Shown: one piece after another, positions 7,766 to 14,870 of the stretch
How the letters are laid out: each line of letters opens with the position of its first letter
Position numbering within the stretch: the first letter of the stretch is position 1
Origin: a virus
IMG/VR virus record: IMGVR_UViG_3300046804_001432
Location: 1-20,371 of that record
Direction: 5' to 3' (one strand)
Length of the DNA stretch: 20,371 nucleotides
Translations under genes and position numbers: made by a program
Notes under the pieces: model-generated
Told to the model about the DNA's origin: nothing
The model's input: the letters and a program-made list of their open reading frames with translations, nothing else
The model's database searches: none

Positions 7766-9466
7766 TTATCCTGATTTTTTGATGTTCTTCAAAATCGATG
7801 TCAGGCTTGAACTTCCAGAAACTGGGGTGAGCGTGCTGACATTGACCTTTCTCGGCGCGGCCATCGGGGCCGAACTTGTTCTGCTGACTGGCATGAGTTT
7901 GGACACATCCATCTGAATCGGTGGCCTTGTGGGCTTGGTTGCCGCAACTCTCATTGCCGCCATCTGCTGAGGGCTTAGTTGCTGACGAGCCGCTGGCTTT
8001 GTCGGGATCAACGACTTGGTGATTGCGTTGGTCAACTGAGGCTTGAGCACCGAGGTCAACTTGCCCGCCAAAGCACCAGAAACAGCGCCAGCGCCTACGG
8101 TTTGCGCGGCAGAAGGCTTTTCCTCTTCCACCTTGGTTGGGATGTTAGCGGCCTTTTGTTCTTCGGTCGGGTTCACCTGAGCAACGCTGGCGGCAACGTC
8201 CGTTGGCGCAGGCTGTTCCGGGGCTTGGGGCGCTTCGGTAACTTGACTCAACCCGCCAACCGGGGTCGTCGCGTCAGCCGCAGGAGCCGCAGGCTGAACA
8301 GTTGAGTCGGCGACGTTGATCGTGTCATCAACGCTGGCCGATTTCGGGGCAATTGAAGGCTCTTGAGTGTCTTCCGCGCCAGTGATAAGTTGATTCAACC
8401 CGCCAGCATTTTTTGCGTCATTCCCGGCAACAGCATTCAGGCCATCTTCCTCACTTCCAGTCTTGGTGACATCTGGCTGATCTTCCCCGGTAATGGAGTC
8501 GTCAATGCCAGAGGACTTGGCGTACTTGAATGCGGCATCGACACCCTCGTTCACAAGAGCGCCAACGCCAGTGTTGATGAGGCCCAAGGTCGGATCGCGG
8601 CCCTGAACTACGCTGTTGGCAACACTGCCAGCCAATTTGCCAGCCAGCGCCGAATCGGTCTGATCGGCCACCTCACTGCCAACGAGACGACCCAATTCGT
8701 TGCCAGCCATGCTTGTCAGGTTCACGTCACCCGTGGTGACCAATTGCTTGGTGGCGTTCGCGGCGACTCGACCAGCAAGATCAGAGCCAGTGGCTTGAGC
8801 AATCTCTCCGCCCAAAGCGCCAGTGCCCAAGGACAGCGCGGTGTTCTCAAGCGCCTTACCAAAGTCACCGCCATTCGTCGCAGTATTGACTGCAACCTGA
8901 CCAGCCAGTTTTTGGAACATTGGATCAGCATCGGGGATCAGGTTTTCGCCGATCAACTTGGTGATGTTCTGTGCGCCGTTCGACAAAGTCTCCCATGCGC
9001 TTGCCATTGTGTTGCTTGCGGTGCTGGCAACCTCGGTCATTGCGCTGGTCTCCACAGCACCAGCAGTGGCAGAAGACACAGCCTCGGCGACCGTTGCACC
9101 TTCGCTGACCAAAGATGCGGCAGTGGTTGCCTCGGCGACCGTAGCACCAGCCTGAACAACGGTGGTGGCGGCGGCGGTCTCAGCGGAGGCCACGGCCACG
9201 GCAGACTCAGTCGCCTCAAGAACAGCCGCACCAGTGCTGACAGCCTCAGCCGTGGAGGCAATTTCCAGCGCCCCAACGGTAGCGGTCTCAGCCGCCAATG
9301 CGCTCAGGGCATATGGAGCCGCCACTGCGGCCACAATCAAAATTGGGTTCTCGGCGACGGTTTCGACAACCTGCTCGGCAACGTCGACAACCGTCTCGAC
9401 CACATCGCCGACTGTCTCGACGACGGAAGAAACCACATTGGAGACTGCCTCAACAACTGCACTCAT
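7766..9466 (-). CDS. Ala/Val-rich internal virion protein with hydrophobic segment (566 aa)
   Basis: The N terminus (4-40) is a Val/Glu helix with repeated VVETV units. A hydrophobic segment follows (PILIVAAVAAPYALSALAAE, 41-60) that could insert in a membrane. Residues 100-140 are Ala/Thr/Val repeats with two GATVAEA copies. Residues 187-315 hold three ~44-residue repeats, each starting LAG(Q/R/K) followed by a Val/Ala-rich helix. The C-terminal third is Pro/Ala/Gln-rich and ends with two copies of a VSxLxPVSxxSS motif. I recognise the style of phage ejection proteins but no named family. It starts by ATGA overlap with the 150-aa gene and precedes four further ejection-type genes, like the order of T7 internal core genes. 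Function is inferred. Confidence 0.63.
   Translation of the reverse strand: MSAVVEAVSNVVSSVVETVGDVVETVVDVAEQVVETVAENPILIVAAVAAPYALSALAAETATVGALEIASTAEAVSTGAAVLEATESAVAVASAETAAATTVVQAGATVAEATTAASLVSEGATVAEAVSSATAGAVETSAMTEVASTASNTMASAWETLSNGAQNITKLIGENLIPDADPMFQKLAGQVAVNTATNGGDFGKALENTALSLGTGALGGEIAQATGSDLAGRVAANATKQLVTTGDVNLTSMAGNELGRLVGSEVADQTDSALAGKLAGSVANSVVQGRDPTLGLINTGVGALVNEGVDAAFKYAKSSGIDDSITGEDQPDVTKTGSEEDGLNAVAGNDAKNAGGLNQLITGAEDTQEPSIAPKSASVDDTINVADSTVQPAAPAADATTPVGGLSQVTEAPQAPEQPAPTDVAASVAQVNPTEEQKAANIPTKVEEEKPSAAQTVGAGAVSGALAGKLTSVLKPQLTNAITKSLIPTKPAARQQLSPQQMAAMRVAATKPTRPPIQMDVSKLMPVSRTSSAPMAAPRKVNVSTLTPVSGSSSLTSILKNIKKSG
8522..8908 (-). repeat. Triplicated ~44-residue coding repeat
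   Basis: Within the 566-aa protein, three units begin at residues 187 (LAGQVAVN), 230 (LAGRVAAN) and 275 (LAGKLAGS). Each is followed by a Gly-Asp or Gly-Arg-Asp turn about 14 residues later and then a second Gly/Leu-rich helix. The 43-45 residue spacing suggests an array of helical hairpins from internal duplication. Confidence 0.55.
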
Positions 9467-9915
9467 TCTTCGCTCCCACGAGCCGCGCCAAGTTTCAACG
9501 TGACTTGGTAGCCGCCATCATCGGTTTTTTGAACTGCGTACCCCATCCCCTCGCGCACGGGGTTGCGTGAGATGACCTTGAAAATGCCAATCAGGCTGGA
9601 GTCGGTGAACTGGGTGACCACCACGTCAAAGCCAACCTTGTAGGCGGCATCAGCAAAAATGCGACCGTTCTCGACAAAGTTGCGCGGGGTGTCTGCGTTG
9701 AGAGCGCGGAAGTAGCCGTAGGCGGGGTATTTGGTCTTGTGGACGATGAAGATGGTGTTGCCCTCTTGCATCTTCCAGACGTTGGGCATACTGAACTCGA
9801 TGGTCAGCATCTCCTTCACCTGCTTCATCGGGCGACCGACCTTGGTGTTGGCGGCGGCGATCTCAATGACCTGCTCACTCGTCAACTTCCGCTGTTTGCT
9901 GTCCACCATGTCCAT
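9463..9915 (-). CDS. Putative GNAT-like protein (150 aa)
   Basis: A small helical N terminus (KLTSEQVIEIAAANTKVG) is followed by an alpha/beta region: EGNTIFIVHKTKYPAYGYFR, a helix (FVENGRIFADAAYKVGF), a strand (DVVVTQF), DSSLIGIFKVIS and a final strand (GGYQVTLKLG). This strand-helix-strand order resembles GNAT acyltransferase folds, including the GNAT-like T7 gp13 internal core protein that also precedes the internal virion genes. This is a fold-level impression; no clear acyl-CoA P-loop is visible. It begins directly after the KS stop (TAA-ATG) with AAGGGA upstream, and overlaps the 566-aa gene by ATGA. It could be a virion protein, an acyltransferase paired with the ACP/KS, or neither. 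Confidence 0.4.
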   Translation of the reverse strand: MDMVDSKQRKLTSEQVIEIAAANTKVGRPMKQVKEMLTIEFSMPNVWKMQEGNTIFIVHKTKYPAYGYFRALNADTPRNFVENGRIFADAAYKVGFDVVVTQFTDSSLIGIFKVISRNPVREGMGYAVQKTDDGGYQVTLKLGAARGSEE

Positions 9916-11025
9916 TTACATTCCCTTCAGTATTGATGCGGAGTAGATGTTTCCCATACCCGCCGCCAAACTGAGAATCAGCCCCGGAGGGGGGCTTACC
10001 GATTCCGACAAGAAAACCATATCGGTTTCGGTTCGGTTTTCAATGGCAGGCACGACTCCTTTTTTTATGTCATCCAACAGCAAAAGGGTTTCCAAAAGAC
10101 CACTTGCGCCCATCGTGTGACCAATTTTTTGCTTGTACGAGGTGGCGACAAAGTCCTTCAAAGTGCCTTCCAGCGCCCGTTTTTCAGCCAAGTTGTTAGA
10201 TTGTGTCCCAGTTCCGTGTGTTTTGACAATAGAAACCTGCCCCGCAGACGCGCCAGAAACGCTCAGAGCGCCCTCGATGGCCTTGGTGAAGCCCTGACCA
10301 TCCTCGCACTGTCCAATCGCGTTTGTGGACGATTCTGACGCGCTGTATGCACCCAGCAACTCGGCATTGGGGTAGATTGACGACTTGGCAATGACTCGCT
10401 CGGAGTCAAAAACCGCAAATGCGGCCCCTTGCCCGACGTGAAAGCCGTAGTTTTTGCTGTCAAAAGCCGAGGGCAGGATGCCATCAGCCTCTTCCTTGGC
10501 GCTCAGGGTGGCCCGAGCCTCCCCAAAGAACTCCAGCACGGCGTTGGACACCCCATCTTCGACCGTCAGGACGATGACCCGGTCAAAGCCATAGAACTTG
10601 ATCAGGGTCTGCACGTCCATGAGCGCCTTCAAACTGCTGGCGCAGGCCGAGGAATCGGTCGTGATGTGGTCAGTCACCCCGCAGGCTTGGGCAATGCGCC
10701 CAGCGTAGACCTGCGTCAAGGTGAAGGGCAGGAACTTGTACTGGTAGGTCAGGCGGCTGTCGTAGGGGCGCTGGCTGATGCCTGCAAAGTGCGCATTGCC
10801 TGCGGCAAGGATGAAGGCCGTCTTGCCCACTGGGTTCTCGCGCAAGTGCTTGATCAACTCAGGGTCAAGGACTTTGTCGGCCACCTTGTGCGGGGCATAG
10901 AAAAGCCCGCTTTTGGCGCGGGCGTAGGTGTCGGGGAACCAGTTCACCCTTTGAGGGTAGACAATGTCGTCGAATAATTCGACGTTGGTTGTTGAGGCTG
11001 TTCGGTAGTGCGTCAGGTAGATCAT
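9916..11025 (-). CDS. Beta-ketoacyl-ACP synthase (KAS II/FabF-like ketosynthase)
   Basis: This 369-residue thiolase-fold enzyme has all condensing-enzyme landmarks: nucleophile Cys128 in TTDSSACASSLKAL, His270 in VKTHGTGTQSNN, Lys298 and His303 in YKQKIGHTMGASG, and a Gly-rich C-terminal AAGMGNIYSASIL in place of the usual FGG/N loop. The Cys-His-His set is that of decarboxylating, elongating KAS I/II enzymes, which condense malonyl-ACP with an acyl chain. It is somewhat shorter than bacterial FabF (~412), mostly at the N terminus. The start codon overlaps the upstream ACP stop (ATGA), with AAGGAG 8 bases upstream, so ACP and KS are translationally coupled. Malonyl transfer, reduction and ACP priming would have to come from the host. 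The product and biological role are unknown. Confidence 0.88.
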   Translation of the reverse strand: MIYLTHYRTASTTNVELFDDIVYPQRVNWFPDTYARAKSGLFYAPHKVADKVLDPELIKHLRENPVGKTAFILAAGNAHFAGISQRPYDSRLTYQYKFLPFTLTQVYAGRIAQACGVTDHITTDSSACASSLKALMDVQTLIKFYGFDRVIVLTVEDGVSNAVLEFFGEARATLSAKEEADGILPSAFDSKNYGFHVGQGAAFAVFDSERVIAKSSIYPNAELLGAYSASESSTNAIGQCEDGQGFTKAIEGALSVSGASAGQVSIVKTHGTGTQSNNLAEKRALEGTLKDFVATSYKQKIGHTMGASGLLETLLLLDDIKKGVVPAIENRTETDMVFLSESVSPPPGLILSLAAGMGNIYSASILKGM

Positions 11026-11309
11026 TTGATCTGCTCCTTCGCCTTCTCTAGCGACTCAGGCTCCTTGGTTTTGTTTGCCATCAGCAGGTCATAGACCTCT
11101 TGCACGGTCTCTGGATGCCAGCCCTTTGTCTCGTCGTTGTCTGGGATGCCATAGAGTTCACAGAGGTACATCATCATCACCAACCCGTCGAGGCTGTCCA
11201 GCCCCAAGTCTTCCATCTTTTGATCCATCGCCGAAGCGGGCGTGAAGGACATATGGATAGGCTTGGCGACATGAGCCACCATGTTGAACAGGTCGATAAA
11301 GTTGATCAT
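11022..11309 (-). CDS. Acyl carrier protein
   Basis: This 95-residue acidic protein contains the phosphopantetheine attachment motif LGLDSLDGLVMMMYLCELYGI (given here as LGLDSLDG plus helix II), with Ser39 as the predicted modified residue. A leading helix (FIDLFNMVAHVAKP) and a last helix (TVQEVYDLLMANK) match the ACP four-helix bundle. It is a little longer than E. coli AcpP (78) because of a Lys/Glu-rich C-terminal tail. It would carry the growing acyl chain for the ketosynthase encoded next, after activation by a holo-ACP synthase that I do not see here. It overlaps the 86-aa gene upstream by ATGA and the KS downstream by ATGA. ACP identity is firm; physiological role is unknown. Confidence 0.85.
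   Translation of the reverse strand: MINFIDLFNMVAHVAKPIHMSFTPASAMDQKMEDLGLDSLDGLVMMMYLCELYGIPDNDETKGWHPETVQEVYDLLMANKTKEPESLEKAKEQIK
11034..11039 (-). promoter_or_regulatory. Shine-Dalgarno for the ketosynthase
   Basis: AAGGAG on the minus strand lies inside the end of the ACP gene, 8 bases before the KS ATG at 11025. Together with the ATGA overlap it supports coupled, possibly near-equal, expression of ACP and KS. Confidence 0.6.
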
Positions 11310-11566
11310 CCGTATGACACCTCAGTTGGCTGGTTGACCGCGCCCACCACTGCGGAGGCCCAGTCTTGCCAGTTTTCAAAGTTGTACGGGCCGGGGATGG
11401 CCTCGTTCACAAAAATGTCGATTGCCTTCAGACCAGCCGCCCACTCTTTCCAGTGCTCTTCGCCAGCAGGAATCGCCAACGATTGGCCTGCATAAGCCTC
11501 GCACATCAGACTCGCCCAAGAGTCCCAAGTGTGATAGCGGGGGTCATAAACAATCGCAAGTGCCAT
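11306..11566 (-). CDS. Small Trp-repeat phage protein (86 aa)
   Basis: The protein runs MALAIVYDPR to EVSYG. It has three WxxWA motifs at residues 14-18 (WDSWA), 39-43 (WKEWA) and 66-70 (WQDWA), about 25-27 residues apart, which suggests a small helical repeat protein. I recall similar short proteins next to tail genes of podovirus-like phages, but no function. I use ATG 11566, which follows the upstream TAA by 1 base (TAATATG). The frame is open further upstream, but that part lies inside the 702-aa gene. It overlaps the ACP start by ATGA, so it is part of the coupled chain. It may be a virion component or an accessory protein for the ACP/KS. Confidence 0.62.
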   Translation of the reverse strand: MALAIVYDPRYHTWDSWASLMCEAYAGQSLAIPAGEEHWKEWAAGLKAIDIFVNEAIPGPYNFENWQDWASAVVGAVNQPTEVSYG

Positions 11567-11567
11567 A

Positions 11568-13676
11568 TTAACTTCCAAACGGACGGGTATCGCCCAACTC
11601 GGCACTGAGAAGCACCTTGCCCATCTGGTAGTCACCACCAGCCTCATTGCTGATGAAGCGCAGACGCAATTCACGGCGCTGTTCGCGCATATCAATCTTG
11701 CCTGTGCCGGGTTCAAAGTAGTAGGGGTCGGAAATCACATCGTCGCTTTGAGCAAACGGACGGCCAACGATCTGCACGGACATCGTGCCCGACTGAACAA
11801 AATCAGGCTCGACGCGCTCCAAGCGCAACCAGCGGTTTTCGCCAACGCCGCCCTGCGGAATCTGCGGAGACTGCGAGGGGCCACCGCCAACCCAGCCAAG
11901 GTCGGATGTCTCGAACATGGACTCGACGGCATCGACGATGTCTCCAATGATCATGTCTGTGCCGATCTCGTGTTGCCAGATGGTGATCTTGCCGGGGATC
12001 GTGGTGAACGTCGCCGTCACAGTACCAGTGGCTGTTGCATTGACGTTCAGGCCAGTGTCTGGCGCAAACAGCGCAACGTCGTAGTACCCAGCGGTCGCGC
12101 TTGGTGCAATCGTTTTGATGACCGCGCCCACAGGAATGCCAGTTGCGACCACTTCAAGGTAAGTCCTGATGAGGTTGGTCACTGGAACCTTGATGACGTT
12201 GGAGCCATTGGTCGTGATGATCGAGGAACTGAACAAGTCTTCTGCAACAGTCTGCTCGGAGCCAGCGTTCACCGGGAATCGGAACACCTGAGAGAAGTAG
12301 CCAGCGGTGCGCTTGCAACCATTTGCAAAACCGCCGTCATACCAGCAGTTCTCGCGCACGTTGTAAATGATGACGTTGTTGCACTCTTCCGAATCGCCTT
12401 CGGGGTAGAACCACCAAATCTCGCCAAAGCGAGGAACCTTGGTCGCCCACACCTTCTGGCGTTGCGTGTAGTTCAAGTTGTCGAAGAAGTAGTTCTGGTT
12501 GAACGAGTTCGGCACTTCCTTGACCACGCCGTTGTACATCAAGAAGCGGTCAACGCCACACCAGTAGTAGATGCCGTCATACTCGATGACACCTTGGCTT
12601 GACAGGATCGAGGACTGGCTAGAAATGATGTCGTAGCGCCAGTAGAAGGTTTGAGGCGTGCCGCCCACCGTGATGGTCGTCGGGTTGTAGGACACGCGAA
12701 TGAGAGAGTCCAGCGACCAGAACAAGCCAGACGGCGCGTTCGAGCCACCGCGAACTGGCAAGCCTTTGACTACCTTGGTCGAGGCGACGTTGGTCTCGTT
12801 GGAATCTGGGCCGTTCCAGTCGTATGGGTCGCCAGCGACGGAGTTCTTGATCAAGCCGTTGTCGCCATACACAAAAACATACGGGTGCAAAACCACAACT
12901 CCGCCAGAGACGGAGATGACATCCCCGGTTGGAGATGTGCCGTTGGTGTCCTTCAAGGGCGCAAGTACCAGACCGTTGAGCGGGCCACCAAGCACGGCGG
13001 TGCTCACGGTGCTGTCAATCTGGGTGAGGTTGTGGCCGGGGTGAGCAAGCAAGAAGTTGTTGCCAGCACCAGAAGCATCGAACATGGAGTCAAACTGCCA
13101 AAGGTGGTTTGTGCTCGGAGTGAATAAGTCATCGACAGTTGAGACCACCACAGACCAGCCAGAACCCGTTCCGCCGATTGATGTGTTGGGGCAGGTGAGC
13201 ACATCGCCTGCGCAGTAGTAGTTGCCGTTGTTGGTGATCGTGACCGTGGTCACCACGTTGCCCGCCACCACAATCGTGGCAACTGCACCAGTCCCAGTGC
13301 CGCCAGTCAGCGCCACCCCGGTGTAGGTTCCATTGGTGTAGGCTGACCCGCCAGTGATTGTGCCAAGGGTCAGGATGTCGCCACCGAACTTCATCTCGTT
13401 CGTGCCAGCGCCGATGCCGTTGTTGTCGATGTCGATGACCTCAATGCCCTCGTCGTAGCCGTTGAAAATCTTGTTGATGCCGTCCTCGGAGTTCACATAG
13501 ATGCCGCGAGACAGGCCGTCGGCTGTCGTCGTGATGGCCTTGTAGCCGCCGACCTTACGAGGGCGACCACGCTGGAAACGAACCCATTTGCCATCCGTGT
13601 AAAAGTTTTTGTCGAAGTACGTCCCGTCCCGCTGAACGCCGGGTTGGGTGTCAATCGAAAAAACCTTTTTGGTCAT
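11568..13676 (-). CDS. Tail hub / stabilisation-type structural protein (702 aa)
   Basis: A conserved-looking N terminus (FSIDTQPGVQRDGT, YTDGKWVRFQRGRPRKVGGY) leads into a long beta-rich protein with many Trp/Tyr-Gly blades such as YWRYDIISSQ, GIYYWCGVDRF and WATKVPRFGEIWWFYPEGD. This suggests a beta-propeller like P22 gp10 or T7 gp12-type tail tube proteins. The N-terminal block is one I associate with podovirus tail proteins; the exact family is not proven. Residues ~101-181 look like an inserted small beta domain (see separate entry). It lies after the adaptor and the frameshifted structural gene, consistent with tail assembly. Its start overlaps the upstream stop by ATGA. Confidence 0.68.
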   Translation of the reverse strand: MTKKVFSIDTQPGVQRDGTYFDKNFYTDGKWVRFQRGRPRKVGGYKAITTTADGLSRGIYVNSEDGINKIFNGYDEGIEVIDIDNNGIGAGTNEMKFGGDILTLGTITGGSAYTNGTYTGVALTGGTGTGAVATIVVAGNVVTTVTITNNGNYYCAGDVLTCPNTSIGGTGSGWSVVVSTVDDLFTPSTNHLWQFDSMFDASGAGNNFLLAHPGHNLTQIDSTVSTAVLGGPLNGLVLAPLKDTNGTSPTGDVISVSGGVVVLHPYVFVYGDNGLIKNSVAGDPYDWNGPDSNETNVASTKVVKGLPVRGGSNAPSGLFWSLDSLIRVSYNPTTITVGGTPQTFYWRYDIISSQSSILSSQGVIEYDGIYYWCGVDRFLMYNGVVKEVPNSFNQNYFFDNLNYTQRQKVWATKVPRFGEIWWFYPEGDSEECNNVIIYNVRENCWYDGGFANGCKRTAGYFSQVFRFPVNAGSEQTVAEDLFSSSIITTNGSNVIKVPVTNLIRTYLEVVATGIPVGAVIKTIAPSATAGYYDVALFAPDTGLNVNATATGTVTATFTTIPGKITIWQHEIGTDMIIGDIVDAVESMFETSDLGWVGGGPSQSPQIPQGGVGENRWLRLERVEPDFVQSGTMSVQIVGRPFAQSDDVISDPYYFEPGTGKIDMREQRRELRLRFISNEAGGDYQMGKVLLSAELGDTRPFGS
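13134..13376 (-). other. Inserted YTNGTY-type beta domain within the tail protein
   Basis: Residues ~101-181 of the 702-aa protein contain SAYTNGTYTGVALTGGTGTG, then AVATIVVAGNVVTTVTITNNG, YYCAGDVLTC and IGGTGSGWSVVV. I know this pattern as a small beta domain that turns up in unrelated phage tail and fibre proteins. It interrupts the flanking MKFGGD and WQFDSMF context. Boundaries are approximate. Confidence 0.5.
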
Positions 13677-14518
13677 GTGAACGTACCCCCAGAGATGCCC
13701 CCGGTGAATGTGCCAGTCCCGTTGATGGTCAGGCCAGTTGCAGACAGCGTGAATAGGTTGTTGCCCAAGATGGCGATGTTGAACTGACCAGAGGCGGCGT
13801 GGTACACGCCCGTGGTCGGCTCAGTGCCGAAGTACAGCGCGGGGCTGGAAACTGAGCCGTCAACCAAACCAATGGCGGTCGCGCCAGCCAGCACGGTGTT
13901 GGCGTTCACGAGATTGACCGAGTCGCAAATCAAGGTGGCTTGCTGGTTCGAGCCAATCGTCGCGGCAGAGCCACCCGTGTTGGTGGTCACCGTGACGGTG
14001 TAGTTCGACACCCCGCCGTTCGTGGCGTTTTGAATGTAGTACACCTGAACCGTCTGCGGCACGATGATGGTCACGTTGCCAGTGAGCACGCCCGTGTACT
14101 TCTGGATCACGTTTGCGGCCTCAGCGGCGGTCAGCGTGTAGGTTCCAGAGGTCACCGCCTTGGTCAACTGCGTGAAGTTGAACTGGGTGTTTTTGCCCAA
14201 GCCCACGGTGTAGAACACAGCGCCAGAGCAAACAATGATGCAGGAGTCAGCGGGCTGAAGCGTGAGAGTGGACGAGCCGTTGATCACGTCTCCGCCAGTG
14301 CAACCCACAGTCAGCGTGCCCGTACCACCGTTGCGCACGAACATGAACCAGTTGTCGCCGAGCGTGGTGACCGAGTCCAGAGTCATCGTGCCCGCGCCGC
14401 CAGTCCACACATAAGTGCTGGAGCGGTCGGTCGTGGTCACCGTGGCATTCGAGGAGAAGGTCGTGACAGGCTGCAAGGGTCGCCGCATCAGCGCCAGAGG
14501 AGCCAATGCCAAAAGCAA
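13673..14518 (-). CDS. Structural protein, C-terminal part after frameshift
   Basis: The frame is open from 14518 to TGA 13673-13675. Genuine-looking sequence begins about residue 15 (LQPVTTFSSNATVTTTDRSS); the preceding MLLALAPLALMRR is the out-of-phase reading of the upstream half. The protein is Thr/Asn/Gly-rich and beta-rich, with segments STYVWTGGAGTMTLDS, NTQFNFTQLTKAVTSGTYTL and a final SPALYFGTEPTTGVYHAASG block ending in GTFTGGISGG. I recall these from phage structural (fibre/appendage) proteins in which they follow the adjacent N-terminal part in one frame. It is therefore listed as the second half of a split gene at 13673-14870 (~398 aa if joined). The stop overlaps the 702-aa start (ATGA). 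Confidence 0.6.
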   Translation of the reverse strand: MLLALAPLALMRRPLQPVTTFSSNATVTTTDRSSTYVWTGGAGTMTLDSVTTLGDNWFMFVRNGGTGTLTVGCTGGDVINGSSTLTLQPADSCIIVCSGAVFYTVGLGKNTQFNFTQLTKAVTSGTYTLTAAEAANVIQKYTGVLTGNVTIIVPQTVQVYYIQNATNGGVSNYTVTVTTNTGGSAATIGSNQQATLICDSVNLVNANTVLAGATAIGLVDGSVSSPALYFGTEPTTGVYHAASGQFNIAILGNNLFTLSATGLTINGTGTFTGGISGGTFT

Positions 14519-14870
14519 TGATGCCCCATGTGCCCGAGGTGTCCGGGTTGGCGGTGATGTAGATGTAGCGGGCCTCCCCAGCGGGGATGGTCACAATCGT
14601 GTGAGCGCCAGCGTAATCCTTGACCGTGAACGGGTTGACACCGATGTTGCGGATCATCGCGTCTTGACCCACCGATGCCTGATTGGCGGGCGGCATCCAC
14701 AACTCAGCGTTGTTGGTGGCCGTCACCTCCATGATGCGGGCGGCTGAATCGTTGGTGGTCGAGCCGTTGATGGGCCACGTCAACTGCAAGGTCGACGACA
14801 GCGTGATGGAACGGTACGAAACGTCGGTTGGTTGAACGACGTTACCTGTGAAGGGGCTATTGAAACTCAT
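14247..14870 (-). CDS. Structural protein, N-terminal part before frameshift
   Basis: The sequence is good up to about residue 133 (MSFNSPFTGNVVQPTDVSYR, WPINGSTTNDSAARIMEVTA, WMPPANQASVGQDAMIRN, FGIGSSGADAATL). After that the frame turns into His/Arg/Cys-rich nonsense (CHDLLLECHGDHDRPLQ) to the stop at 14247, while the neighbouring frame continues the structural protein. The start overlaps the adaptor stop (TAATG). The beta-rich N-terminal part resembles phage virion appendage proteins whose exact job I do not know. Either the gene is broken, the sequence has an error, or a +1 shift joins the halves. A truncated 207-aa product is unlikely to be the intended protein. Confidence 0.6.
   Translation of the reverse strand: MSFNSPFTGNVVQPTDVSYRSITLSSTLQLTWPINGSTTNDSAARIMEVTATNNAELWMPPANQASVGQDAMIRNIGVNPFTVKDYAGAHTIVTIPAGEARYIYITANPDTSGTWGIIAFGIGSSGADAATLAACHDLLLECHGDHDRPLQHLCVDWRRGHDDSGLGHHARRQLVHVRAQRWYGHADCGLHWRRRDQRLVHSHASAR
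14471..14482 (-). other. Frameshift site in structural gene
   Basis: On the minus strand the sequence reads GCG ACC CTT GCA GCC TGT in the N-terminal frame. The downstream protein continues as CAG CCT GTC ACG, one base later. Removing one base of CTT would give ACC CTG CAG CCT (TLQPV) and a continuous protein. A loss of 3n+2 bases relative to relatives would have the same effect. I cannot separate mutation, assembly error and programmed +1 frameshifting by sight. Confidence 0.6.

Noticed and set aside
8363-9511. Plus-strand ORF of 382 aa opposite the 566-aa gene
   Set aside because: It is opposite an Ala/Val-rich gene whose codon bias keeps the complementary frame open; its Gly/Ser/His/Cys-rich translation has no recognisable protein pattern.
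9463-9915. Direct assignment of the 150-aa protein as a HlyC-type toxin acyltransferase
   Set aside because: A YP-then-Gly/Tyr segment and ACP neighbourhood are suggestive, but the conserved HlyC motifs (W-SGD-WFID, catalytic His) are not visible.
13673-14518. Reading the 281-aa frame as an independent gene starting MLLALAPLAL
   Set aside because: Its first ~14 residues are the shifted reading of the upstream protein, no ribosome site is evident, and the two halves fit together as one structural protein.
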